DNA from: Aeromicrobium chenweiae
Lineage (GTDB): Bacteria; Actinomycetota; Actinomycetes; Propionibacteriales; Nocardioidaceae
Length of the DNA: 64,000 nucleotides
Assembly (NCBI RefSeq): GCF_003065605.1
Contig: NZ_CP026952.1
Span: forward strand, 3,286,001 to 3,350,000
Direction of reading: 5' to 3'
Shown here: positions 1-8,276 of the stretch, piece after piece
Layout of the letters: the number at the start of each line of letters is the position of its first letter
How positions within the stretch are numbered: the stretch's first letter is position 1
Made by a program: the position numbers and the translations under genes
Notes under the pieces: generated by a model
What the model saw: only the letters and a program-made list of their open reading frames with translations
What the model was told of the DNA's origin: nothing
The model's database searches: none

Positions 1-629
1 CGTCCGTGTGGGAGGCGCCGCGGCACTTCGACGACGCCACGGGCCAGTGGTACCTGCAACGTGACGGCGCCTGGTTCACCGAGGTCGACCTGTGCCGTCC
101 CCGCACCAAGAACGTCGCGTCGCGGGGTCGGTTCGGCTCGCCCACCGGGGCGACCGCCGCCTGGGCCTCGCTGCGGGTTGTGGCGACCGGCAAGACGTAC
201 CTCTTCGTGTCCGCGCACCTCACGCACTCCGCCACACCGAAGGCCGTGCGCCTGCGCCGGACCGAGACCCGCCAGCTGATTGCCAAGGCCACGCGGGTCG
301 CCCGCGGGCGCGCCGTCGTGTTCATGGGCGACTTCAACTCGTACCGCGGCCTCAACGACACCCCTCGCCGAGAGATGGCCCGTCAGGGCTGGTTCGACGC
401 CTATGACCGCTCGGCGACCTACACCCGCCCGTTCCTCAGCAGCCTCAACGGCTGGGACACCCGCGCCCGGACCCTGGGCATCTGGGGTGGGCACATCGAC
501 CGGATCTTCATCCGCGGCACCGTCGGATCGACCGCCTGGAAGGTCGTGGCGCGCACCAAGAACCGTCGCTACGCCGGCACGAAGGCGTCCGACCACAACC
601 CTGTCCGGGCGACGCTCCACCTTCCCTGA
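1..629 (+). CDS. Endonuclease/exonuclease/phosphatase family protein, C-terminal part
   Basis: The reading frame is open to the left edge, so the gene is 5'-partial and its true start lies outside the window. The visible 200-odd residues carry the end of an EEP (DNase I-like) fold: a metal/catalytic segment VVFMGDFNS near residue 105 and the terminal SDHNPVRATL motif, whose Asp-His pair is the usual catalytic end of the family. A VSAHLTH segment supplies the expected middle histidine. Members hydrolyse phosphodiester bonds in nucleic acids or phospholipids; the substrate cannot be told from this fragment. A probably secreted protein follows in the same direction after 27 nt, which may hint at an extracellular nuclease, but the N-terminus needed to check for a signal peptide is missing. 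Confidence 0.8.
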   Translation, partial: SVWEAPRHFDDATGQWYLQRDGAWFTEVDLCRPRTKNVASRGRFGSPTGATAAWASLRVVATGKTYLFVSAHLTHSATPKAVRLRRTETRQLIAKATRVARGRAVVFMGDFNSYRGLNDTPRREMARQGWFDAYDRSATYTRPFLSSLNGWDTRARTLGIWGGHIDRIFIRGTVGSTAWKVVARTKNRRYAGTKASDHNPVRATLHLP

Positions 630-656
630 TCTGCGGTGCAGGCGCAGACTGTGTCG

Positions 657-1814
657 ATGACGCACTGGTCCCGGATCATTCCTGCCGTCCTGCTGCCCCT
701 CTCGCTCCTCGCCGCGGTCCCGGCCGGGGCGGCGACGAAGCCGGCGCTCAAGGTCACCGTCGTCGCGCAGGGCCTGCAGCTGCCGTGGGACCTCGCGTTC
801 CTGCCCGACCGCTCGATGCTGTTCACCCAGCGCGACAGGAAGACGCTCAGCCTCCGACGGACCGACGGCACCATCCGCAGGATCTTCACCGCGCCGAACC
901 ACATGTGGTCGTCCGGCGAGACCGGGCTCATGTCGGTGGAGGTGGCCGCGGACTTCGCCAGGACCCGCGCGTTCATGACCTGCCACGGCTACCGCAAGCC
1001 CGGCGGCCGTCCCGAGGTGCGGGTCGTGCGCTGGCGGCTGAACCGTGCCGCGACCGGCGCGTCGTACGTCCGCACCCTCGTCGCGGGCATGCCGTCGTCG
1101 GGCGGGCGCCACGGCGGGTGCGCGCTGGTCAAGGGCAGCCGCAACCAGCTCTACATCGGGACGGGTGACGCGGCGACCGGCCGGAACCCCCAGTCGCTGG
1201 GCTCGCGCGGCGGCAAGGTGCTGCGGGTCGACGCGACGACCGGCAAGGCGGTGTCGACCAACCCGTACGTCCGCAGCAGCAACAAGACCAAGCGGCGCAT
1301 CTTCACGTACGGCCACCGCAACGTGCAGGGCCTGGCCCGGCGGGCCGACGGCTCGATCTGGTCGGTCGAGCACGGCAGCTACCGCGACGACGAGGTCAAC
1401 CGGCTGGTGAAGAAGGCCAACTACGGCTGGAACCCGGTGCGCCGCCGGTCGGGCGACCCGGCGTACAACGAGGGGGCGAACTCCCCCATGACCGACCACT
1501 CCATCCCCGGGCGCCAACGCTCGGCGGCCTGGCGCTCCGGCAACCCGACGGTCGCGACCAGTGGTGCCGCGTTCGTCGGCAGCTCGTGGCGCGGCTGGAA
1601 CGGTGCGCTGGCGGTGACGGCCCTGAAGGACGAGTCGTTGCGGCTGCTGCTGTTCAGCACGTCCGGCCGTCTCCGCGAGACGTGGAAGCCTGCGGCGCTG
1701 GACGGCCGGTACGGACGCCTCCGCGGAGCGGTGCGCGGGCCCGACGGGGCGCTCTACCTCACGACGTCCAACGGCTCGGACGACAAGATCCTCAAGGTCA
1801 CCGCGACGGGGTGA
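657..1814 (+). CDS. PQQ-dependent sugar dehydrogenase-like (glucose/sorbosone dehydrogenase family) secreted protein
   Basis: About 385 residues. I prefer the ATG at 657 over the in-frame GTG at 636 because it gives a clean signal peptide (MTHWSRIIP, then a Leu/Ala-rich core ending near AGAA). The mature part shows the soluble glucose dehydrogenase propeller signatures: LPWDLAFLPD at the start, a GGRHGG(C)AL loop, YIGTGDA, GHRNVQGLA, the EHG(S)YRDDEVN segment, and LKDESLR near the end. The family oxidises sugars or aldehydes outside the membrane using PQQ, although many actinobacterial members have no proven cofactor or substrate. The gene ends 3 nt before the convergent TetR gene's stop, so there is no room for a terminator between them. 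Confidence 0.8.
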   Translation: MTHWSRIIPAVLLPLSLLAAVPAGAATKPALKVTVVAQGLQLPWDLAFLPDRSMLFTQRDRKTLSLRRTDGTIRRIFTAPNHMWSSGETGLMSVEVAADFARTRAFMTCHGYRKPGGRPEVRVVRWRLNRAATGASYVRTLVAGMPSSGGRHGGCALVKGSRNQLYIGTGDAATGRNPQSLGSRGGKVLRVDATTGKAVSTNPYVRSSNKTKRRIFTYGHRNVQGLARRADGSIWSVEHGSYRDDEVNRLVKKANYGWNPVRRRSGDPAYNEGANSPMTDHSIPGRQRSAAWRSGNPTVATSGAAFVGSSWRGWNGALAVTALKDESLRLLLFSTSGRLRETWKPAALDGRYGRLRGAVRGPDGALYLTTSNGSDDKILKVTATG

Positions 1815-1817
1815 CCG

Positions 1818-2426
1818 TCAGTCCGCCGTGCCCTTGAGCAGGGCCCGCATCGTGTCGGCGAAGACGCCGACGTCGATCGTGTGGTCCAGGGACCGCAGCG
1901 TCCCGAGCCCGATGCCGAGGCTGAGCAGCGTCGTCGCGGCCTGGTCGGCGTCCACCACGTCGGCCAGCCCGGCCTCGGTCGTGACCTGGCGGACGAGATC
2001 GGCGATCGCCGCTCGGATCGCACGGTGGCGCTTGACCAGCTCGGTCGCGACGTACGGGCTCTGCCGGGCGATCGCCCCGAACTCGACCTCGAGGGCCGTC
2101 CACCGCGGCTGCCCGAGGCCTTCACGCGCCCAGGCCGCGAACGCCTCGATGCGCCCGTCCAGGTCGGTGTCGCGGCTGAACGCGTCGACGACGCCGGCGA
2201 TCTGCTCCTCGTGGATGCTGTCGAGCACCGCCATGCACAGCTCCTCCTTGCCGGAGAAGTTGGAGTACACGGCCCCCTTGGAGAAGCCTGCGCGCACGGC
2301 GACCTTGTCGAGCGAGGTCGCCCCGTAGCCGTCGTCGAGGAACATCTCACGGGCCACCGCGATCAGGCTCTGCCGCGTCTGCGCCTGGCGCGCCGCGCGC
2401 GTCGTCCTGGGTCCCTCGACCGTCAC
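1818..2426 (-). CDS. TetR-family transcriptional regulator
   Basis: 202 residues from the GTG at 2426, chosen because AAGGAG lies a few bases upstream on the minus strand; an upstream GTG at 2462 lacks such a site. The N-terminal helix-turn-helix is typical TetR: AREMFLDDGYGATSLDKVAVRAG, then FSKGAVYSNFSGKEEL. The C-terminal ligand domain is variable and does not reveal the ligand. The gene is divergent from a flavin monooxygenase, and a GATAC/GTATC inverted repeat sits between them. The simplest reading is that it represses the monooxygenase and itself and is released by a substrate of that enzyme. This regulatory link is inferred from position. Confidence 0.85.
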   Translation of the reverse strand: MTVEGPRTTRAARQAQTRQSLIAVAREMFLDDGYGATSLDKVAVRAGFSKGAVYSNFSGKEELCMAVLDSIHEEQIAGVVDAFSRDTDLDGRIEAFAAWAREGLGQPRWTALEVEFGAIARQSPYVATELVKRHRAIRAAIADLVRQVTTEAGLADVVDADQAATTLLSLGIGLGTLRSLDHTIDVGVFADTMRALLKGTAD

Positions 2427-2482
2427 TGCTGCTCCTTCTTCGTCGGACCGATGGTGGTCCACGACACCCTTGCATCGCTCTC

Positions 2483-2500
2483 GGATACCGATAGTATCTG
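2483..2500. promoter_or_regulatory. Probable TetR operator overlapping divergent -10 elements
   Basis: The sequence GATACCGATAGTATC (2484-2498) is an inverted repeat with 5-bp arms and a 5-bp spacer. TAGTAT within it (2492-2497) fits a TANNNT -10 box for the monooxygenase, whose GTG begins 8 nt later. The opposite strand carries TACTAT, placed to serve the regulator. Binding of the divergent TetR protein here would block both promoters. Confidence 0.6.
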
Positions 2501-2504
2501 AAAC

Positions 2505-3971
2505 GTGATCAGAAAAGACATCGTCATCATCGGTACCGGATTCTCCGGCATGGGCATGGCCATGAAGCTACGGGCCTCCGGCCGTGAGGACTTCGTCGTG
2601 CTGGAGAAGGCGCAGGACGTCGGTGGCACCTGGCGCGACAACACGTACCCCGGGTGCGAGTGCGACATCCCCAGCCACATGTACTCGTTCTCGTACGAGC
2701 TGAACACCGACTGGAGCAAGAGCTTCTCTGGCCAGCCGGAGATCTGGTCGTACATGCGCAAGGTCGCCGACGAGCAGGGCATCCGGCCCTACATCGACTT
2801 CGGCGTCGAGGTCACCGGCGCCACCTGGGACGAGGACCGGCGGGTCTGGACCATCCGCACCGCGTCCGGCGAGGACTACGAGGCCCGATTCGTCGTCGCC
2901 GGCGTCGGCGGCCTCCACATCCCCAACATCCCCGAGATCACCGGGGCGGAGACGTTCGAGGGGCCCCGGTTCCACTCGGCGCAGTGGGATCACTCGGTCG
3001 ACCTCAAGGGCAAGAAGGTCGTGGTCATCGGCACCGGTGCGAGCGCGATCCAGTTCATCCCGATCATCGCGCAGGAGACCTCGCAGCTCACGGTCTTCCA
3101 GCGCACTCCCCCGTGGGTCCTGCCCAAGAACGACAAGCCCACGCCCGAGTGGCGCAAGAAGCTCTTCGCCAAGGTCCCCGGCGCCCAGCGGGCGTACCGC
3201 GACGCGCTCTACTGGGGCCTGGAGGCGCGCGCGATCGCGTTCAACGGACACCTCAACGTGCTGCCGTTCGCGGAGAAGATCGTCAATCGGTACCTCGCGA
3301 AGAAGATCCCCGACCCCGAGCTCCGGGCGAAGCTGACCCCCGACTACCGCCTGGGCTGCAAGCGGGTGCTGCAGTCCAACACGTACTACCCGACGTTCCT
3401 GCGCGACAACGTCGAGCTCAGCACCGACGGGGTCACCGAGATCCTCAGCGACGGCGTCATCGACGGCAACGGCGTCAAGCACGAGGCGGACGTGATCATC
3501 TACGGCACCGGCTTCCACGTCATCGACGCGTTCGACTACCTCGACATCAAGGGCAAGGGTGGCGTCGACCTGGCCTCGCAGTTCCGCGAGGAGGGCGTCG
3601 AGACCTACCTGGGCATGATGGTCAGCGGCTTCCCGAACCTCGCGTTCATGCTCGGGCCGAACACCGCCCTCGGCCACAACTCGGTCGTGTTCATGATCGA
3701 GCAGCAGACCAAGTTCGTCATCCGCCTGCTCGACGAGATGGACCGGCTCGGTGCGGTGGCCGCGGAGCCCACCAAGCAGGCGCAGGACGAGTTCAACGAG
3801 GAGGTCCAGCGCCTCGTCGAGAAGGGCATCTGGACCCAGGGCGGCTGCACCAGCTGGTACCTCGACAGCCAGGGCAAGAACCGCACGATCTGGCCCAAGT
3901 TCACGTTCCAATACTGGTGGGAGACCCGCAAGGTCAACGTCCCGGACTTCGCCTGGGAGCAGGCGGCGTAG
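2505..3971 (+). CDS. Flavin-binding monooxygenase, Baeyer-Villiger type
   Basis: 488 residues. The N-terminal FAD Rossmann motif is GTGFSGMGMA, followed by GGTWRDNTYPGCECD, which is characteristic of Baeyer-Villiger and related FMO-type enzymes. The Baeyer-Villiger fingerprint FxGxxxHxxxW(P/D) is present as FEGPRFHSAQWD. A second dinucleotide motif, VVVIGTGASAIQ, binds NADPH. These enzymes insert one oxygen atom next to a carbonyl or oxygenate heteroatoms using O2 and NADPH; the substrate is unknown. No Shine-Dalgarno sequence precedes the GTG start, and a -10-like TAGTAT ends 7 nt before it, so translation from a leaderless mRNA is likely. Probably controlled by the divergent TetR protein. 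Confidence 0.9.
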   Translation: MIRKDIVIIGTGFSGMGMAMKLRASGREDFVVLEKAQDVGGTWRDNTYPGCECDIPSHMYSFSYELNTDWSKSFSGQPEIWSYMRKVADEQGIRPYIDFGVEVTGATWDEDRRVWTIRTASGEDYEARFVVAGVGGLHIPNIPEITGAETFEGPRFHSAQWDHSVDLKGKKVVVIGTGASAIQFIPIIAQETSQLTVFQRTPPWVLPKNDKPTPEWRKKLFAKVPGAQRAYRDALYWGLEARAIAFNGHLNVLPFAEKIVNRYLAKKIPDPELRAKLTPDYRLGCKRVLQSNTYYPTFLRDNVELSTDGVTEILSDGVIDGNGVKHEADVIIYGTGFHVIDAFDYLDIKGKGGVDLASQFREEGVETYLGMMVSGFPNLAFMLGPNTALGHNSVVFMIEQQTKFVIRLLDEMDRLGAVAAEPTKQAQDEFNEEVQRLVEKGIWTQGGCTSWYLDSQGKNRTIWPKFTFQYWWETRKVNVPDFAWEQAA

Positions 3972-3989
3972 CTGCGCCCGCTTGCTGCT

Positions 3990-4097
3990 GTTTCCCAGGA
4001 GAACCTAGGAATTGGCGGGGCCTGACCCCGGTTTCTGACACGTCACCCTTGGTACGACAGGGGTGACGTGTCAGGTTCCGGGGTTCTCCTGGGAAAC
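3990..4097. terminator. Long nested inverted repeat between convergent genes
   Basis: Outer arms GTTTCCCAGGAGAACC (3990-4005) and its exact complement (4082-4097) enclose inner arms TGACACGTCACCC (4036-4048) and its exact complement (4061-4073) around a 12-nt loop. It lies between the monooxygenase and the helicase, which point at each other, and probably acts as a bidirectional terminator. No clear T-tract follows. Confidence 0.65.
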
Positions 4098-4110
4098 CGC
4101 GCCTCCCGGA

Positions 4111-6651
4111 CTAGCGGGGACCGACCTCGGTGACGGTGACGACCGCCTCGCCAGCCTCGTCGGACGCGGCCAGGTCGACCGTGGCGCTGATGCCCCAGTC
4201 GCGGTCGCCCTCGGGGTCGTCGAAGGTCTGCCGGACGGTCCACGTCTCGGGGCCCTCCTCGACCATGAACAGCTCGGGCCCGCGGGAGCCGGGTCCGGTG
4301 CCGATGTTCGTCGCGAACCCCGACTCGGCCGGGTACTCCTCGCGGTAGGCGGCCATCGCCTCCTGCCAGGCCTCCGCGTCCCACTCGCTGTCCGGCTCGA
4401 GTGCCGCGAGCTCGGTCCACCGGCCGAACGCCGCGAGCTCGACCCGGCGGAACATCGCGTTGCGCACCAGCACCCGGAACGCCCGGGTGTTGCCGGTGAC
4501 CGGGCGCGGCGTCTCGCTCGCCATCGCCTGGGGCCGCACCTCCAGCGGGTCGACGCCGGGCGCGATCAGCGACTCCCACTCGTCCAGCAGCGAGGAGTCG
4601 GTCTGGCGCACGAGCTCGCCGAGCCACTCGGTGAGGTCCTCGAGCTCCTCGTTGCGGGCCTTCTCCGGCACCGTGCGTCCCAGCGTCTTGTAGACGTCGG
4701 AGAGGTAGCGCAGCACGAGTCCCTCGGACCGGGCGAGCTGGTAGTCGCCGATCAGCTCGGAGAACGTCATCGCGCGCTCCCACATCTCCCGGACGACCGA
4801 CTTGGGCCGCAGCTCGTGATCCGCGACCCAGGGGTGACCGATCCGGTACGCCTCGTACGCCGCGGTCAGCAGCTCCTCCAGCGGCTTGGGGTGCGTGACC
4901 TCCTCGAGCAGCTCCATCCGCTCGTCGTACTCGATGCCGTCCATCTTCATCTCGTTGATGGCCTCGCCGCGGGCGCGGTGGCGCTGGGCGTTGATGATGG
5001 GGCGCGGGTCGTCCAGCGTGGCCTCGACGACCGACACGACGTCGAGCGCGTACGTCGGTGCCTCGCGGTCGAGCAGGTCCAGCGCTGCGACCGCGAACGG
5101 CGACAGCGGCTGGTTGAGGGCGAAGTTGGCCTGCAGGTCGATCGTGAGCTGGAGCGTGCGGCCCTCCTCGTCGGGCGGGTCGATCCGCTCGACGACGCCG
5201 CCGGTCAGCAGCGCGTCGATAATGTCGTCGACCTGCGCGAGCATCCGGTCCTGCGCCTCCTCGGTCTCGCCGCTCTCGCGCAGCAGCCGCTCCAGCGAGG
5301 CGCGGGCGTCGCCGGGCCGCGAGATGACGTCGAGCACCATCGCGTGGCTGACCTTCATCCGTGACACGAGGGGCTCGGGGGTGCCGGTCGACAGCTTCTC
5401 GAACGTGCCCTGACCCCACGAGACGAAACCCTCGGCGGGCTTCTTGCGGTTGATGCGCTTGAGCTTCTTGGGGTCGTCCCCGGCCTTGCGGACGAGCCGG
5501 GCGTTCTCGATCTCGTGCTCGGGCGCCTCGACCACGACGTGGCCGATCGTGTCGTAGCCCGCGCGACCGGCCCGGCCGGCGATCTGCTGGAACTCGCGGA
5601 CCTGCAGCTGGCGCTGGCGCGTGCCGTCGTACTTGGACAACCCGCTGAACAGCACGGTGCGGATCGGCACGTTGATGCCGACGCCGAGCGTGTCCGTGCC
5701 GCAGACGACCTTGAGCAGCCCCTGCTGGGTGAGGGTCTCGACGAGCCGGCGGTAGCGCGGCAGCATGCCGGCGTGGTGGACGCCGATGCCCATCCGGATC
5801 AGGCGGGACAGGGTCTTGCCGAACGCCGACGAGAACCGGAAGTCGCCCAGGGCCTCGGCGATGACGTCGCGCTCGGCACGCGTCGCGACCTTGATGCTGG
5901 TGAGGGCCTGCGCCCGCTCGAGCGCGGAGACCTGGGTGAAGTGCACGACGTACACCGGGGTCTGGCCGGTCTCGATGAGCTCCTCGAGCGTCTCCTGGAC
6001 GGGGCTCGAGACGTACTCGCTCACGAGGGGCACGGGCCGCTCGGTCGAGCGGACGACGGTGGTCTCCCGCCCGGTCCGCCGGGTGAGATCCGCCTCGAGC
6101 TTCGTGGTGTCGCCGAGGGTGGCCGACATCAGCAGGAACTGTGCGTGCGGGAGCTCGATGAGCGGGACCTGCCACGCCCAGCCACGGTCGGGGTCGGCGT
6201 AGAAGTGGAACTCGTCCATCACGACCAGGCCGATGTCGGCCTCGGCGCCCTCGCGCAGGGCCATGTTGGCCAGGATCTCGGCGGTGGCCGCGATGATCGG
6301 GGCGTCGGCGTTGACGGCCGCGTCGCCGGTGACCATGCCGACGTTGTCGGCGCCGAAGATCTCGCACAGGTCGAAGAACTTCTCGCTCACCAGCGCCTTG
6401 ATCGGGGCGGTGTAGACGCTGCACTCGCCACGCGCCAGCGCAGCTGCCATCGCGCCGGTCGCGACGAGGCTCTTGCCGGAGCCGGTCGGGGTCGCCAGCA
6501 CGACGTTCGCGCCGGAGACGCACTCGAGGATCGCCTCGTCCTGGGCTGGGTACAGCGTCAGGCCGCGGTCGTCGACCCACTTGGTGATCGCCTCGTAGAC
6601 GGCGTCCTCGTCGTCGGTCACGCCTTTCGGGAGCAGATCGATGAGGCGCAT
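4111..6651 (-). CDS. DEAD/DEAH-box helicase with DUF3516 C-terminal region
   Basis: 846 residues. Helicase core: Q-like YPAQDEAI near residue 35, Walker A ATPTGSGKS near 54-62, a DEFH Walker B variant, SAT motif MSATLGD, an HHAGMLPRYR segment, and motif VI QIAGRAGRAG near 350. The layout resembles Ski2/Mtr4-like RNA helicases. The C-terminal half matches the DUF3516 type found next to such helicases in actinobacteria. It is probably an ATP-dependent RNA (or DNA) helicase in RNA turnover, but no substrate is established here. The upstream minus-strand gene ends 37 nt before it, so the two WXG100-like genes could be co-transcribed with it by chance of position. Confidence 0.85.
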   Translation of the reverse strand: MRLIDLLPKGVTDDEDAVYEAITKWVDDRGLTLYPAQDEAILECVSGANVVLATPTGSGKSLVATGAMAAALARGECSVYTAPIKALVSEKFFDLCEIFGADNVGMVTGDAAVNADAPIIAATAEILANMALREGAEADIGLVVMDEFHFYADPDRGWAWQVPLIELPHAQFLLMSATLGDTTKLEADLTRRTGRETTVVRSTERPVPLVSEYVSSPVQETLEELIETGQTPVYVVHFTQVSALERAQALTSIKVATRAERDVIAEALGDFRFSSAFGKTLSRLIRMGIGVHHAGMLPRYRRLVETLTQQGLLKVVCGTDTLGVGINVPIRTVLFSGLSKYDGTRQRQLQVREFQQIAGRAGRAGYDTIGHVVVEAPEHEIENARLVRKAGDDPKKLKRINRKKPAEGFVSWGQGTFEKLSTGTPEPLVSRMKVSHAMVLDVISRPGDARASLERLLRESGETEEAQDRMLAQVDDIIDALLTGGVVERIDPPDEEGRTLQLTIDLQANFALNQPLSPFAVAALDLLDREAPTYALDVVSVVEATLDDPRPIINAQRHRARGEAINEMKMDGIEYDERMELLEEVTHPKPLEELLTAAYEAYRIGHPWVADHELRPKSVVREMWERAMTFSELIGDYQLARSEGLVLRYLSDVYKTLGRTVPEKARNEELEDLTEWLGELVRQTDSSLLDEWESLIAPGVDPLEVRPQAMASETPRPVTGNTRAFRVLVRNAMFRRVELAAFGRWTELAALEPDSEWDAEAWQEAMAAYREEYPAESGFATNIGTGPGSRGPELFMVEEGPETWTVRQTFDDPEGDRDWGISATVDLAASDEAGEAVVTVTEVGPR

Positions 6652-6688
6652 GGGTCCATTGTCCCCTGCGCCCCACGCGGCTGAGCGG

Positions 6689-6991
6689 TCAGTCGATGAT
6701 CGCCCGGTTGTCGACCTCGGTGTCGTGGGCGGACGTCGCCACGTCTGCCAGCGCGACGCGCACCTTCTCCAGGGCCGTGGTCAGCCGCTCGACCCCGTCG
6801 CGCAGCTTCTGCTGGTACTGCGCGTGGGCGGCCCCGGACAGCGTCGCGTCGCTCCAAGCGGACGTCTCGGCGTCGACCTTGGCCAACGCGTCGGCGACCT
6901 GGCGGGCGATCTCGTCGTGGGCGCTGGTCAGGGCGGCACCGATGTCGGCCAGCGCGCCCTGCTCGACGACGAGCGACTTCTCGGCGGTCAC
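6689..6991 (-). CDS. Small helical WXG100-like protein
   Basis: 100 residues from the GTG at 6991, whose GTGA overlaps the stop of the upstream gene, so the two are translationally coupled. The protein is almost entirely amphipathic helix (two long heptad-like stretches rich in Ala, Glu, Lys, Val) with a Trp-Ser-Asp (SAWSDATLSG) turn in the middle instead of a strict WXG. Size, helix-turn-helix shape and its place beside a toxin gene and a type VII secretion locus suggest a WXG100-like secretion partner. It ends with EVDNRAIID. It does not look like a DNA-binding protein. Function is inferred from form and context. Confidence 0.6.
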   Translation of the reverse strand: MTAEKSLVVEQGALADIGAALTSAHDEIARQVADALAKVDAETSAWSDATLSGAAHAQYQQKLRDGVERLTTALEKVRVALADVATSAHDTEVDNRAIID

Positions 6992-7200
6992 TGGCCGGTC
7001 AGTCGTCCGGAGATGCGGCTGAACGCGTCCTGCGCGCGTCGGTCGGACTCGGCCGCGCTGACGTCGACCTGGACGAGCTTGGTTGCGTACTCGCCGAGGG
7101 TGGGCGACAGCTCCTTGGCCACGGTGAACCACGCGGTGAGCGCCTCGGCGAGACCGGCAGCGGACGCCCCCTTGAACCCGCCGGACCCCGCGGCCGACAT
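6988..7200 (-). CDS. Small ESX-associated helical protein, possibly N-terminally truncated
   Basis: About 70 residues from the ATG at 7200. It reads as a Gly-rich turn (AGSGGFKGAS) followed by one long helix pair ending YATKLVQVDVSAAESDRR and SRISGRLTG. The form recalls the second half of roughly 100-residue type VII secretion-associated proteins, so the first helix may be missing. Its ATG overlaps, on the opposite strand, the first plausible ATG of the toxin gene (7199), and no Shine-Dalgarno is evident for either. The reading frame continues open upstream to 7383 with reasonable composition, so a longer start is possible. Stop overlaps the next gene's start by four bases. Confidence 0.5.
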   Translation of the reverse strand: MSAAGSGGFKGASAAGLAEALTAWFTVAKELSPTLGEYATKLVQVDVSAAESDRRAQDAFSRISGRLTGQ

Positions 7201-8230
7201 GGAGAAGGCCGCCGCGATCGCCGCGGACGGCGTGAAGGCCGGCGCGGTCGACGCTCCCGCCAAGCGCAAGTGGTACGAGAAGATCGGTGCCGGGGTCGCG
7301 GGCTTGCTGCAGGGCGCCGGCGAGGCAGTCATGGATCTGCTGACGATGTCCCCGTTCAGCCTGGTCAACATGGTGGCCGACACCTTTCAGCTCTCGTCGG
7401 GTGACATGACCCCCGAGGAGTTGGCCGCCAAGTATCGCCTCTCGGTCGAGTCCGTCGGCGACATGCTCGACGCCCTCAAGGACGATCCGCTGGAGTTCGG
7501 CAAGCAGCTCGGCAAGGGACTGCTCGACTGGGACACCTGGGCCGACGACCCCGCTCGTGCGCTGGGCCACCTCGTGCCTGACGCCGTCGCGGCGGTCTTC
7601 ACCGCGGGAGCCGGCACCGCCGTCACGCGGGGGGTCAAGGGCACCGCGGACGCCGCGGACGCCCTCAGTGACATGTCGAGGGGCACGCGCGCCCTCGATG
7701 ACCTGAGCGATCTCAGCAAGGGTGACGGGCTGGGTGACCTGACGAAGACTGACGAGCTCGCAGGCCTGTCGAAAACGGATGACCTCGGCCGAGCGGACGA
7801 CGGAGGTGGGAGCTCGCCGTCGCCTGAAGGTCTGAGCAACAAGGAGGCGGCGGACCTCTTCGACATCGACAACCCGACTCAGGACATGAGGGTCTGGCGC
7901 GTCTTCGGGGAGGCGCAGGACGACCTCGGCGGCCTCGAGCGCGGCTCTCGCCCGTTCGGCGCGTCGTGGACACCGAAGGATCCCTCAGTGTCCCCCGACT
8001 TCCGCTGGGATGCCGGCCTGCCCGACGAGAACCCGGGTCGATTCGTCATGGAGGGCATCCTCCGAAAGCCGGGACACGTCGACGAGGTGCGACCGGCCTT
8101 GCCGTTGGACGGCAACCCCGGTGGCTGGCCGGAGTACCTCATCCGGGACGCTCACGAGGCCGTCGAGATCCGATCCGTGTCGGGGCTCAACGGGGACTTC
8201 ACGTATGGTCCGAGAGGCTGGTCTCCGTGA
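7199..8230 (+). CDS. Polymorphic toxin-like protein of a type VII secretion island
   Basis: 343 residues from the ATG at 7199; the start is uncertain because the frame is open far upstream, antisense to the small minus-strand genes. The N-terminal two thirds (WYEKIGAGVAGLLQGAGEAV, MSPFSLVN, LSSGDMTPEEL, DPLEFGKQLGKGLLDWDTWADDPA, then an Ala/Gly/Asp-rich helical stretch) resembles the conserved pre-toxin region of actinobacterial secreted toxins. A poorly conserved DLSDLSKGDGLGDL-type linker near 165-205 leads to a compact C-terminal domain of about 130 residues with VWRVFGE, GASWTPKDP, ALPLDGNPGG and PEYLIRDA. I do not recognise its activity with certainty; an R/S/E spacing makes an ADP-ribosyltransferase-like fold conceivable. 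The classical WXG or LXG N-terminus is absent. The gene downstream may encode its immunity protein. Confidence 0.6.
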   Translation: MEKAAAIAADGVKAGAVDAPAKRKWYEKIGAGVAGLLQGAGEAVMDLLTMSPFSLVNMVADTFQLSSGDMTPEELAAKYRLSVESVGDMLDALKDDPLEFGKQLGKGLLDWDTWADDPARALGHLVPDAVAAVFTAGAGTAVTRGVKGTADAADALSDMSRGTRALDDLSDLSKGDGLGDLTKTDELAGLSKTDDLGRADDGGGSSPSPEGLSNKEAADLFDIDNPTQDMRVWRVFGEAQDDLGGLERGSRPFGASWTPKDPSVSPDFRWDAGLPDENPGRFVMEGILRKPGHVDEVRPALPLDGNPGGWPEYLIRDAHEAVEIRSVSGLNGDFTYGPRGWSP

Positions 8231-8276
8231 CGACTGACCCGCTGGGCACGTTCTCTACGTCGCGGAAGGACATCCG

